Shown in pieces: positions 8,851 through 16,506 of a stretch of DNA of 64,000 bases. The DNA is from Maridesulfovibrio ferrireducens. Its GTDB lineage: Bacteria > Desulfobacterota > Desulfovibrionia > Desulfovibrionales > Desulfovibrionaceae. Position 1 is the stretch's first letter. Every line of letters starts with the position of its first letter. The notes beneath the pieces are model-generated. The model did not search any database. It worked only from the letters and a program-made list of their open reading frames with translations, and was not told the origin of the DNA. The translations under genes and the position numbers were made by a program. The stretch spans positions 359,928 to 423,927 of the forward strand of contig NZ_FNGA01000002.1 of the NCBI RefSeq assembly GCF_900101105.1, read 5' to 3'.

Positions 8851-9402
8851 TTACTCCGCAGCGCTGGCGTAGAGGGTGCGGCCCTTTTCGAGGGCTTTCA
8901 AATTCATTTCCAGCAGGGCGGGCTTCTTAGCGCCCATAAGATCCCGCAACACTTCTTCCACAGTCGCAAATTCCAGTACATTCGTAGCTTCCAACACAGC
9001 CCCGAGCATGACGATATTCGCGCATCTCACAGAGCCAAGTTCCGCAGCAATATCCGAAGCAGGAATCAGGATTTGTTTAACACCCTCACGTTCACGAGTG
9101 TCCATGATCATGGAGCTATTCGCGAGCACCAGGCCTCCGATAGCTGAACCATCAAGACAACCGTCATAGATGGTGGGGCTAAGAGCGACACTCACGTCGG
9201 CGTCATTTTCCACAAGAGGATTTCCGATACGAGTGTCGGATACTACAACGTATCCGGTGGAGTCTCCGCCACGCTGCTCAATACCGTATGTCTGAGTCAT
9301 CACGACCTGTAGTCCCTGCTTCATCGCGCCTTTGCAAATCAACTTTGCAAGCAGAGCTGATCCCTGGCCGCCTGAACCAGAAAAAGTACATTTAGTTCTC
9401 AT
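8851..9402 (-). CDS. 2-oxoacid:ferredoxin oxidoreductase gamma subunit
   Basis: 183 residues from the ATG at 9402, which overlaps the end of the beta gene by 11 bases. GGAG sits 7 bases upstream inside the beta gene. The much longer open frame upstream is antisense-like sequence within beta and is not used. The N-terminus TFSGSGGQGSALLAKL is the glycine-rich CoA-binding signature of the POR gamma domain, and the TYGIEQRGGDSTGYVV stretch is also typical. It forms the CoA-binding arm of the complex that turns a 2-oxoacid into acyl-CoA. Confidence 0.93.
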   Translation of the reverse strand: MRTKCTFSGSGGQGSALLAKLICKGAMKQGLQVVMTQTYGIEQRGGDSTGYVVVSDTRIGNPLVENDADVSVALSPTIYDGCLDGSAIGGLVLANSSMIMDTREREGVKQILIPASDIAAELGSVRCANIVMLGAVLEATNVLEFATVEEVLRDLMGAKKPALLEMNLKALEKGRTLYASAAE

Positions 9403-10153
9403 CATTCTGCTCCATCTCATTTTTGAAAATCTGTGGCTTGAAGTATTCCACCATTTTTTCTTTATTCCACTTGTAAGAATCCGGCACAGAAAGCTTAAGG
9501 CCAGTCGGACAAGGAACAATGAATTCAACGAAGGAAAAACCAAGACCCTTCATCTGACAGTCCAGAGCTTTACGCACGCTGCTTGCAGCTTTGCGGATGC
9601 TCTTGGCGTCACAAACGGATTCACGAGCGACATACTTGGCACCGTGCATATCCGCCATCATTTCAGGGACACGCAGAGGATAACCATGCTGAAGCACATC
9701 ACGGCCATTAGGTGTAGTGGATGTAACCTGACCTTCAAGTGTGGAAGGAGACATCTGTCCGCCAGTCATGCCGAACAGGTTGTTGTTGATCATGAAACAA
9801 GTAACCGGAATACCTCGGTTAGCTGTATGCAACAGTTCAGCTAGACCGATAGCACTGCAATCTCCGTCTCCCTGATAGGTGTAGACGATGTTTTCAGGCT
9901 TCGCGACTTTGTAGCCGACTGCAACAGCAGGAGCACGACCATGCATAGCTTCAATGGCGTCGATGTTCAGATAATGATGAGAAAACCCACCACAACCGAT
10001 ACCGACAACACTGACAGTACGTTTACGAATGCCTAGAGCTTCAATAGCTTCCGCAACAAGGCGCGTTACAATACCGTGACCGCAACCGGGACAGTAACTG
10101 AACTTCTTATCCAGCAGCAGTGTTTCACCATAAATTTTTGCGAGTTCTTGCAT
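9392..10153 (-). CDS. 2-oxoacid:ferredoxin oxidoreductase beta subunit (ThDP-binding)
   Basis: 253 residues; the catalytic thiamine-diphosphate subunit. It shows CPGCGHG near the N-terminus and the ThDP/Mg motif GDGDCSAIG...NNNLFGMTGGQ (about residues 90-132). The sequence resembles the 2-oxoglutarate / 2-ketoisovalerate branch more than classical pyruvate:ferredoxin oxidoreductase, but the substrate cannot be decided by eye. It follows the alpha gene by 11 bases and overlaps gamma by 11 bases, indicating translational coupling. Confidence 0.93.
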   Translation of the reverse strand: MQELAKIYGETLLLDKKFSYCPGCGHGIVTRLVAEAIEALGIRKRTVSVVGIGCGGFSHHYLNIDAIEAMHGRAPAVAVGYKVAKPENIVYTYQGDGDCSAIGLAELLHTANRGIPVTCFMINNNLFGMTGGQMSPSTLEGQVTSTTPNGRDVLQHGYPLRVPEMMADMHGAKYVARESVCDAKSIRKAASSVRKALDCQMKGLGFSFVEFIVPCPTGLKLSVPDSYKWNKEKMVEYFKPQIFKNEMEQNDEN

Positions 10154-10164
10154 ATCGTCTATCC

Positions 10165-11229
10165 TTACAGCAACGTGTTGATTTTAGCGGTCATTTCGGC
10201 AAGCGTGCACAGCGGCATGTCGCCTCCGGTTTTGCCAAGGAAATGAACAGGAATGCGACCGTTCACCGCCAGGCGTACGTCGTCAACCATCTGTCCATGA
10301 TTCATTTCCACCACCAGCAAGGATTTCACAGACTCAGACAATCCTTCGAATGCCTTGTCCGGGAAAGGCCACAAGGAAATAGGACGAATAAGGCCGACCT
10401 TTTTACCTTCCGCACGCATATTGGCTACCAAGTCCTGCCCCATGCGGCCGTGAATGCCGAATCCAACCAGCACTACATCAGCGTCGTCCACTTCAATTTC
10501 TTCCCAGAGCTGTTCTTTTTCTTTGATAACTTCATACTTGGCGAGCAGCTTTTCATTCAATTCTTCACCCTGAGAATGGGTGTAGCTACCAGTCAGCAGA
10601 TAACGTTTGGGATGGTCGCCAGTACCAGTGAAGGCCCATGAAGATGTGTCGAATTCAGACGCATAATCGTGTGCTTCAGGGAAAACAGCGGATTCTGTCA
10701 TGGTGCAGGTAACACCGTCGATTACGAACAACACAGGAGTGCGGTAGGTGTAAGCCAATTTCACAGCATCAGGCATAATATCAACGATTTCCTGACCACT
10801 TGCCGGAGCAAGAACGATAACACGGTAGTCGCCGTGACCACCGCCGCGTGTAGCCTGAAAATAGTTGCTTTGTGCTCCAACGATATCGCCGTCACCAGGC
10901 CCTACGCGCATTGCGTCAAGCATGATGCAAGGTAATTCGCCGGCAGCCATGTAGGACATAGTTTCCTGCATCAGTGACATTCCAGGGCCGGATGTGGACG
11001 TTGCGCCCAACTTTCCGGTACAAGCACAGCCAGCCAAAGCGTTGGAAACAGCCAGTTCACTTTCCATCTGCACCATACGTCCGCCGTACTGAGGAAGAAT
11101 AACCGCAGTATGCTTCATAACTTCAGTCGCAGGCGTGATGGGGTATGCAAAATGATAACGCACCCCACAACGCACCATTGCTTCAGCAAATGTCTGCGCG
11201 TTTTTCAGGAACAAAGGTTCTGATTTCAT
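10165..11229 (-). CDS. 2-oxoacid:ferredoxin oxidoreductase alpha subunit
   Basis: 354 residues; pyrimidine-binding domain of the KOR complex. Key stretches are YPITPATEVMKH (2-oxoacid/ThDP contact), ATSTSGPGMSLM, and the C-terminal transketolase-like domain beginning DVVLVGFGIHGR. First gene of the nine-gene operon. The 135 bases upstream of the start hold an AT-rich promoter region and, at 11363, a palindromic candidate operator for the adjacent IclR regulator. The substrate class is unknown. In this operon it should take the 2-oxoacid that appears after the FAD oxidase and RidA steps. Confidence 0.93.
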   Translation of the reverse strand: MKSEPLFLKNAQTFAEAMVRCGVRYHFAYPITPATEVMKHTAVILPQYGGRMVQMESELAVSNALAGCACTGKLGATSTSGPGMSLMQETMSYMAAGELPCIMLDAMRVGPGDGDIVGAQSNYFQATRGGGHGDYRVIVLAPASGQEIVDIMPDAVKLAYTYRTPVLFVIDGVTCTMTESAVFPEAHDYASEFDTSSWAFTGTGDHPKRYLLTGSYTHSQGEELNEKLLAKYEVIKEKEQLWEEIEVDDADVVLVGFGIHGRMGQDLVANMRAEGKKVGLIRPISLWPFPDKAFEGLSESVKSLLVVEMNHGQMVDDVRLAVNGRIPVHFLGKTGGDMPLCTLAEMTAKINTLL

Positions 11230-11362
11230 GTAACCCTCACTTGCAATTGTTTTGAGGTTCGACCGTTTTTATTATCTGCGGCAAGGCTGTACCGTATTAA
11301 ACTATGCCATACCACTATAACGGGCCAAAAAAATGTTGTATAAACAAGTTATTATCTATTTC

Positions 11363-11379
11363 GTACCGCATTGTGGTGC
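11363..11379. promoter_or_regulatory. Candidate IclR operator upstream of KOR operon
   Basis: The 17-base imperfect palindrome GTACCGCATTGTGGTGC (6 of 8 pairs) lies about 134 bases before the alpha start. A related 17-mer, GTAACGCAATTTGGTAC (13 of 17 identical), lies upstream of iclR at 12693. Two similar palindromes in front of the regulator and its likely target suggest an operator; this is inference from sequence only. Confidence 0.45.
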
Positions 11380-11561
11380 GGCGTTCCGAAAAAAAATAGC
11401 TCCTCGAAAACAATTCGTCAAGCGGTTTTTACAATATTACTCTTCATTGTTTTGTGGATATATTCCAAAACACAACTGACGGGCTTACTCAATTTCCAGT
11501 AAACCACCATAAAACCGTGAAAAAATCGCTGCGACCCACAAGCAAAGGACTTATGAAAAAA

Positions 11562-11602
11562 AGACAAAAAAAAGCAGCGACCTTTTCAAGGTCGCTGCTT
11601 TT
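11562..11602 (-). terminator. Intrinsic terminator of iclR
   Basis: AAAGCAGCGACCTT (11571-11584), loop TTC, then AAGGTCGCTGCTTT. On the minus strand the stem runs into a T-rich tract (complement of the A-run before 11573). It ends the iclR transcript about 70 bases after the stop codon and shows that the KOR operon has its own promoter. Confidence 0.88.
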
Positions 11603-11672
11603 AAAATTTGCTGACGTATACAAGTCAAAATAAATTCAACTCATACATATTTCAATCATGATGGCAGATTTA

Positions 11673-12464
11673 TTATTTCCCCTTAACAGGTGGATAACTG
11701 CTGGCGCCTAACCGCAACGAGACTTGCTCTGCAGCCTTGTATAATTCGCGGCTGGCCATTTCTCGCTTACCAGGGGTAAAACGCGCGCTCGGCACAGAAA
11801 CACCAAAGGTAGCAACAAGATCATCATTACAGTCAAACACAGGGACAGCTGTACAACAAACGCCCTGATATATTTCTTCATTGTCATACCCAATAATATT
11901 TTCCCGCACCGCTTCAATTTCTTTTATAAAATCAGCCATTTCAGAAGGACCAATTTTTCCATCCGATTCTTTCCGAATATTCTCCAACAGTGAACCGGCC
12001 TTCATAGAATCCATAAAGGCAAGGGACACTTTCCCGGAAGCAGAAAGATATATTGGAAACGAATGACCAACAATTGAATCCTGACGCAGCGCCTGCTTTG
12101 TCACATGCCTGTCGACAACAACCATTTCCGTGCCGGAACAAACACAAAGATTGACTGTTTCCCCAACAGCCTCAAGCAATCGTTTACCATATGGCCTGGC
12201 AACGTCCTGAATACTCGTATGGCCCGTCACGAGGCTTCCCATTTTAAAAAGTTTGAATGTAAGCCCATACGCGCTTTCTTCATCACTTTGAATAACATAG
12301 CCAAGATCCTGCAAAGTCAGTAAAAATCGATGAACCGTTGTTTTGGGGATACCGACAGCTCTACTCAATTCTGCAAGTTCCCATTTAGATTGCTTCGTCA
12401 TCTGCTCAATAACAGCAAACACCTTTACCACAGATCCAATTGTATAATATGCGTCTTTCGCCAT
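11673..12464 (-). CDS. IclR family transcriptional regulator
   Basis: 263 residues from the ATG at 12464, chosen because GGAG stands 5 bases before it. An N-terminal winged helix-turn-helix (about 12-70, with LSRAVGIPKTTVHRFLLTL) is followed by the IclR effector domain (YGLTFKLFKMGS onward, VSVPSARFTP near the end). IclR proteins bind small carbon compounds and control catabolic operons, usually neighbouring ones. It has its own terminator and lies just upstream of the KOR-ACD-oxidase operon in the same direction, so that operon is the most likely target. Activator or repressor role cannot be told. Confidence 0.9.
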   Translation of the reverse strand: MAKDAYYTIGSVVKVFAVIEQMTKQSKWELAELSRAVGIPKTTVHRFLLTLQDLGYVIQSDEESAYGLTFKLFKMGSLVTGHTSIQDVARPYGKRLLEAVGETVNLCVCSGTEMVVVDRHVTKQALRQDSIVGHSFPIYLSASGKVSLAFMDSMKAGSLLENIRKESDGKIGPSEMADFIKEIEAVRENIIGYDNEEIYQGVCCTAVPVFDCNDDLVATFGVSVPSARFTPGKREMASRELYKAAEQVSLRLGASSYPPVKGK

Positions 12465-12692
12465 ATCTGCTCCATTCATACTTCACTTATCATTATTACG
12501 ATTGCAGGCGACAGCTAAACGTCCACCATTTCGGCAATCAAACTTAATTCACATTGCAAACATCCCTGCAACGGCAAAAAATATATTGTGACTATACATA
12601 GCTCGACACTTTTTTCCCAATCCAAACCATCCGGATATTACTCAAAAAAGAGTTGCGAATAAATATAAATACAACATTTCATTCAAGATGTC

Positions 12693-12709
12693 GTAACGCA
12701 ATTTGGTAC
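12693..12709. promoter_or_regulatory. Candidate IclR operator upstream of iclR
   Basis: GTAACGCAATTTGGTAC, an imperfect palindrome (5 of 8 pairs) matching 13 of 17 positions of the site at 11363. It lies about 230 bases before the iclR start and could mediate autoregulation. Weaker than the first site. Confidence 0.35.
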
Positions 12710-12890
12710 AAATGTCAACCAATATAACTGATTAATGTTATACAATATACAATCTGTATTTAAATATCGAATATTAGATTATTTAGAAAACCCAATCCAC
12801 CGTCATAAAAAGTTTTCCAACCTTACAATCGCGATATTTGAGGTGACCTTTTACTCCACTAAGTGAAAATAAAATCAATCAGCAAGCCGG

Positions 12891-12914
12891 AGTCCTGCGC
12901 GTCAGGACTTTTCT
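12891..12914 (+). terminator. Terminator-like hairpin 1 of a tandem pair
   Basis: AGTCCTG-CGCGT-CAGGACT (12891-12909) followed by TTTCTTG. No gene on the plus strand ends here. It may terminate a small transcript or shield the downstream sigma-54 promoter from readthrough. Confidence 0.6.
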
Positions 12915-12950
12915 TGATTTTATTAAATACAGTTTATTTTATTTTTTTAA

Positions 12951-12976
12951 AAGTCCTGCCTGTCAGGATTTTTTTA
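12951..12976 (+). terminator. Terminator-like hairpin 2 of a tandem pair
   Basis: AAGTCCTG-CCTGT-CAGGATTT followed by a T run (12969-12975). It is nearly a copy of the hairpin 60 bases upstream, with the same GTCCTG...CAGGA stem and a longer T tract. Confidence 0.65.
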
Positions 12977-13042
12977 TTACTTCTAAAAACAAATTTTACT
13001 TAAAACTCAATAAAATCAAATAACTATGTTCACAACAGAAAA

Positions 13043-13058
13043 TGGCATGCAGGTTGCT
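13043..13058 (+). promoter_or_regulatory. Sigma-54 (-24/-12) promoter
   Basis: TGGCATGCAGGTTGCT matches the consensus TGGCACG-N4-TTGCW at all but one fixed position, with correct spacing of the GG and GC pairs. It lies 96 bases before the DUF1097 start. The sigma-54 activator encoded at 15073-16503, in the facing operon, is the obvious candidate regulator. Confidence 0.85.
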
Positions 13059-13154
13059 ATCCTCCATGTGAAGGCTGTCACAATCGAGGGGTTTTCAAAT
13101 GAAACATATTTCATATGAAAAAATTTTACCTTTTTAACCTTGGAGGAAAGAAGA

Positions 13155-13619
13155 ATGAATTATCATATTGCAGTTGCATTAACATCCTGCCTGCTGGCTG
13201 GAGTTTTCGGACAATTTTCAGCTGACTGGGGAATGCTTGGATGGATCGGATTTGCTTCATGGGCATGTTTTTTTGCGGCAGGAGCAGGCATCGAAGGGGC
13301 AAAGAAAACTTTAATTACAACTCTTTGGGGAATGCTTATAGGTTGCGGTGTTGTATATGTTGCCTCCACAACCGGCATGAGCAACCCTATGCTGCTTCCT
13401 TTGACCGCCGGTGTTTTTATTATGTTCGCTTGCGGAATGATTCCTTTTCTATCTTTCGTCCCGGGTGCTTTCATCGGCTGTGCAGCATTTCTTGGTTCCG
13501 GAGCGCTTTTGCTGGAAACTACTGTTTCTCTGCTGGTAGGTATCACTCTTGGCTTTATTGCTGAACGTGCAGCCCTTGTTCTGGTTAACAAGACTTCTAA
13601 ATCTTCCTCCGTTCAATAA
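13155..13619 (+). CDS. DUF1097 family inner-membrane protein
   Basis: 154 residues, almost entirely hydrophobic, with about five predicted membrane segments (4-22, 27-45, 52-70, 76-100, 105-140) separated by short loops. This matches small DUF1097-type membrane proteins, whose function is not established. I start at the ATG at 13155; GGAGGAAAG lies just before it and a TTG overlapping that site is ignored. It is the first gene after the sigma-54 promoter and is followed after 19 bases by a periplasmic binding protein gene. Together they may form an uptake or sensing unit for the same ligand; that link is inference. Confidence 0.75.
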   Translation: MNYHIAVALTSCLLAGVFGQFSADWGMLGWIGFASWACFFAAGAGIEGAKKTLITTLWGMLIGCGVVYVASTTGMSNPMLLPLTAGVFIMFACGMIPFLSFVPGAFIGCAAFLGSGALLLETTVSLLVGITLGFIAERAALVLVNKTSKSSSVQ

Positions 13620-13638
13620 TGTACGAAAGGAGAAAATC

Positions 13639-14979
13639 ATGACTCATAAACACATACAAACTATTGTTTTTACGACCTGCACACTCTGTCTGATGTTTGC
13701 CGGGCAGGCGTTTGCCCGTGATTATAATATCGCAGGAATGTTTTCCCTTAGCTACAGCAACGGCCTTAAGGCTGACTGGGGAAACTATGCATTGCAGTCA
13801 GCAAAGATTGCAATTGAAGATATTAATAAATCGGGAATTCTCGGCGAAGACACACTTGTCATGAAAGACGAGAATATCACCGACTATCGTTGCAGAATTC
13901 AAGGCAGTGACGTTATCGCTGAGAAACTTTTTAAGAAAAAAGATATTCTCGCCCTTATCGGTGCTGACTGCTCCGGGCCGGCAGTAAAAATTGCCCGCGT
14001 TGGCGAAAAATATAAAATACCTACGATTTCTTACGGTGCAAACGCGGAAAGTTTAAGTTCTGTAAAGGATTTCCCATACTTCATCCGCGTAGTCTCTCCA
14101 AGTTCAGTCATTGATACCAGTCTTGTTCGTTCCGCTAAAGTTTTCGGTGCAGAAAAAATCAGTATTTTCCATACTACTGATGCATGGGGAAAAGGCGGAA
14201 TGGAGGCTGCTTCCGAAGAAGCTCATAAACAAGGTCTTGAAATTGATACCTGTGGTTACTCAAGAAATACCAACTTCTTTAATGTTCTGACTTGGCTCGG
14301 ACAGAGAAAAGCTGCCGGAATCAAGCATTTTGTTATCATCATGCCTGTCCCTGACACTTATACTGTTTACATGGCAGCAAAAACTCTGGGTATGGTTTCA
14401 ACAGACTACTATTATTACTCTTCTGAAATGCTATCTGCTGATAACCCGCCAAAAGGTATTTACGCCGCAATAGGCAGCTTTGCTCCTAAAGCCCGTATGC
14501 CAGAAGGCGATAAAATTAATAAACTACGCATGCAGCTCGGTAAAAACGTAGGTAAAAAAATCGACCCTAACGATGTCACCTTCTACTGGGGAGTAATGGG
14601 TTACGACAATGCCTGGGCCGTAGCACATGCAATAAAACTCGCTAAAGATGACGGTGTTACCGAGCTTACCGGTGAAAAACTAATGCCATATCTGCGCAAA
14701 ATTAATTATAACGGTTTGGGTGGTAATATTACTATCCGCCCGGAAACAAATGACCGAGCTTCAATGGATCTCGATATCATGAATCTGCGTGGCTATGCTG
14801 ATCCCGAGAATGGTTATTTCAACCATTGGTTGCGCAAAATTACAGATCCTAGTTCTCTTAACATTGTTTATAAACCCGTTGGTGTGCTGGACAGTAAGTC
14901 TGATACTCTGAAATTCAACATGAACGAAATTATTCTTCCCGGCGGCGAAAAGCCCTGTGAAGAATGCCTTGAAAAATAA
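13639..14979 (+). CDS. Periplasmic ligand-binding protein (branched-chain amino acid/amide type)
   Basis: 446 residues from the ATG at 13639, which has AAAGGAGAAAA before it. The first 25 residues are a signal peptide ending AGQAFA-RD. The mature part resembles the two-lobed type I periplasmic receptor family (LivJ/UrtA/AmiC; PF13433/PF13458-like): a GMFSLSYSNG opening, ALIGADCSGPAVKIARV around the ligand cleft, and a YYYYSSEML lobe-2 segment. No ABC permease or ATPase genes follow; a terminator comes 31 bases after the stop. It may therefore feed the neighbouring sensor kinase or a TRAP/ABC system elsewhere. The C-terminus holds CEEC, which is uncommon. Confidence 0.8.
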   Translation: MTHKHIQTIVFTTCTLCLMFAGQAFARDYNIAGMFSLSYSNGLKADWGNYALQSAKIAIEDINKSGILGEDTLVMKDENITDYRCRIQGSDVIAEKLFKKKDILALIGADCSGPAVKIARVGEKYKIPTISYGANAESLSSVKDFPYFIRVVSPSSVIDTSLVRSAKVFGAEKISIFHTTDAWGKGGMEAASEEAHKQGLEIDTCGYSRNTNFFNVLTWLGQRKAAGIKHFVIIMPVPDTYTVYMAAKTLGMVSTDYYYYSSEMLSADNPPKGIYAAIGSFAPKARMPEGDKINKLRMQLGKNVGKKIDPNDVTFYWGVMGYDNAWAVAHAIKLAKDDGVTELTGEKLMPYLRKINYNGLGGNITIRPETNDRASMDLDIMNLRGYADPENGYFNHWLRKITDPSSLNIVYKPVGVLDSKSDTLKFNMNEIILPGGEKPCEECLEK

Positions 14980-15010
14980 TTAACTCTCCCGAATCTCGCT
15001 TCCACATATA

Positions 15011-15050
15011 AAAAAGGTTACTCAGAAATTATTCTGAGTAACCTTTTTTA
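15011..15050. terminator. Bidirectional terminator between convergent operons
   Basis: AAAAAGGTTACTCAGAA (15011-15027), loop ATTA, then the exact complement TTCTGAGTAACCTTTTT, so A/T tracts flank both sides. It serves the ligand-binding protein gene on the plus strand and the sigma-54 regulator gene on the minus strand. Confidence 0.93.
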
Positions 15051-15072
15051 TTTTTGTCAGATAGGCTGAAAA

Positions 15073-16503
15073 TTATTTCAAATGCTGCTTGATCAACGCA
15101 TAACAACGTGAACGTGAAAGGTTGCTCAGCTCCATCATTTTATGAATATTACCGCCGGACATTTCATATATTTTGCTGATGTATGTTTTTTCAGATTGAG
15201 TTCCCATAACTTCTTTATAGTTTGTAAAACTCGGGAATCCATCGCTTTCAGCCTCTGCGGAAAAAGTTATAGTATCTTGATTTTCTCCGGCGGTAGCTCT
15301 TGCAAATTTTGTTTTTGCAACCTGAATACGTATTGCCGGAGGCAGATGGTGTACGCAAAGCACTGGCTCAGCATCTGCCGCAGACAGGGCGAATTCAATA
15401 GCATTCTCCAGCTCCCGGACATTTCCTTCCCAGACATACCCCGTTAATGCTTGCAGAAATGTCTCGGAACATGATTTCAAAGGCTGTTTCTGTTTTTTAC
15501 AAAAACTTTTTAAAAACATTTCCGCCAGTTCTACAATATCATGGTCCCGGTTACTCAAAGGCGGCAAATTGATAACGCAAGTCTGGAGCCGATAGTATAA
15601 ATCGTTTCTAAAACTACCGTCCTGAGAGAGCTGATAAAGATCTTTATTAGTAGCAGCTATAAGGCGAAAATCGCATGGTTTTTCCTGAGTACTACCCACT
15701 TGACGGAAACAGTGTTCCTGCAACACCCGCAAAAAAAGTTTTTGCAAATCTAAGGAAAGTTCACCTATTTCATCAAGAAATAATGTACCTCCGTCAGCTT
15801 TAGCAACTAATCCTTCCTGCGTTGATTCTGCACTGGTAAAAGCCCCTTTGATATGTCCGAACAGAATGCTTGCAGCAATTTTTTCAGGCAGGCTTGCACA
15901 GTCAACTGTGACAAAAGAATTATGTTTACGGTGGCTGTTTTCATGAATGGTCCGGGCAAATAATTCTTTTCCGGTTCCTGTTTCACCCAGCAGAAGCACA
16001 TTTGAATCAGTACCGGAAAATTGCCGCGCCAATTCAATACATTTTAGAAACGGTTCACTTGTTCCAACCAGTCGTGACCGATCAAAATGGCTGAACGTTT
16101 CACCCTTATGAATCGCATCGCTCTTGGCTGTCCTTGACTGAAACAATTCAAGAGCTTGAGTGAGAACTGCCAGAATTTCCTCGACCGGAGTGTTTTTAGA
16201 AATATAGTCATATGCGCCCTGCTGTAGAGCTTTTCCTGCTTCTTCCTGTGAGCCTAGCCCCGTGATCATTATAATCTCGGGTCTATTAGGTAAACGGCAA
16301 AGTTCAGGTAAGGCATCATCAACGCCATTACCGTCAGGCAGGCTGATATCAAGATAAACTGCCGCAGGTTCATGATCAGCGGCAAGTTGCAGTCCCTGCT
16401 GAATAGTCTCAGCCAGCAGGACTTCATGCCCTTTGCTTTCAACCAACCGCTTGAGAACATATTGAAAGCCCAGATCATCATCAATAATCAAAATTGTATG
16501 CAT
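15073..16503 (-). CDS. Sigma-54-dependent response regulator (NtrC family)
   Basis: 476 residues: receiver domain (1-120, phosphoacceptor Asp in AVYLDISLPDGNG), AAA+ ATPase (about 150-380; Walker A GETGTGKE, Walker B GGTLFLDEIGEL) and a C-terminal DNA-binding helix-turn-helix (MMELSNLSRSRCYALIKQ). The sigma-54-contacting loop reads GAFTSA (220-225) instead of GAFTGA, a Gly-to-Ser change. This class activates sigma-54 RNA polymerase after phosphorylation. It starts 3 bases after its kinase gene and faces the sigma-54-driven DUF1097/ligand-binding genes. Confidence 0.93.
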   Translation of the reverse strand: MHTILIIDDDLGFQYVLKRLVESKGHEVLLAETIQQGLQLAADHEPAAVYLDISLPDGNGVDDALPELCRLPNRPEIIMITGLGSQEEAGKALQQGAYDYISKNTPVEEILAVLTQALELFQSRTAKSDAIHKGETFSHFDRSRLVGTSEPFLKCIELARQFSGTDSNVLLLGETGTGKELFARTIHENSHRKHNSFVTVDCASLPEKIAASILFGHIKGAFTSAESTQEGLVAKADGGTLFLDEIGELSLDLQKLFLRVLQEHCFRQVGSTQEKPCDFRLIAATNKDLYQLSQDGSFRNDLYYRLQTCVINLPPLSNRDHDIVELAEMFLKSFCKKQKQPLKSCSETFLQALTGYVWEGNVRELENAIEFALSAADAEPVLCVHHLPPAIRIQVAKTKFARATAGENQDTITFSAEAESDGFPSFTNYKEVMGTQSEKTYISKIYEMSGGNIHKMMELSNLSRSRCYALIKQHLK

Positions 16504-16506
16504 AAT

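Larger units (their letters stand above)
11230..11672. other. Intergenic region between KOR alpha gene and iclR
   Basis: About 440 bases. From the operon side it holds the presumed KOR promoter (11230-11360), the candidate IclR operator at 11363-11379, an AT-rich stretch with poly-A/T runs, and the iclR terminator at 11562-11602. No further open frame looks coding. Confidence 0.5.
12465..13154. other. Long divergent intergenic region between iclR and the DUF1097 gene
   Basis: About 690 AT-rich bases without a convincing gene. In order it holds the iclR promoter region, a candidate IclR operator (12693), two similar terminator-like hairpins pointing rightward (12891 and 12951), and a sigma-54 promoter (13043). 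A rightward transcript ending at the hairpins, possibly a small RNA starting near TATACAAT at about 12739, is possible but not shown. Confidence 0.5.

Noticed and set aside
9403-9543. Upstream extension of the KOR gamma gene
   Set aside because: It lies within the beta gene in another frame, reads as low-quality sequence, and the gamma fold starts exactly at the internal ATG with a ribosome site.
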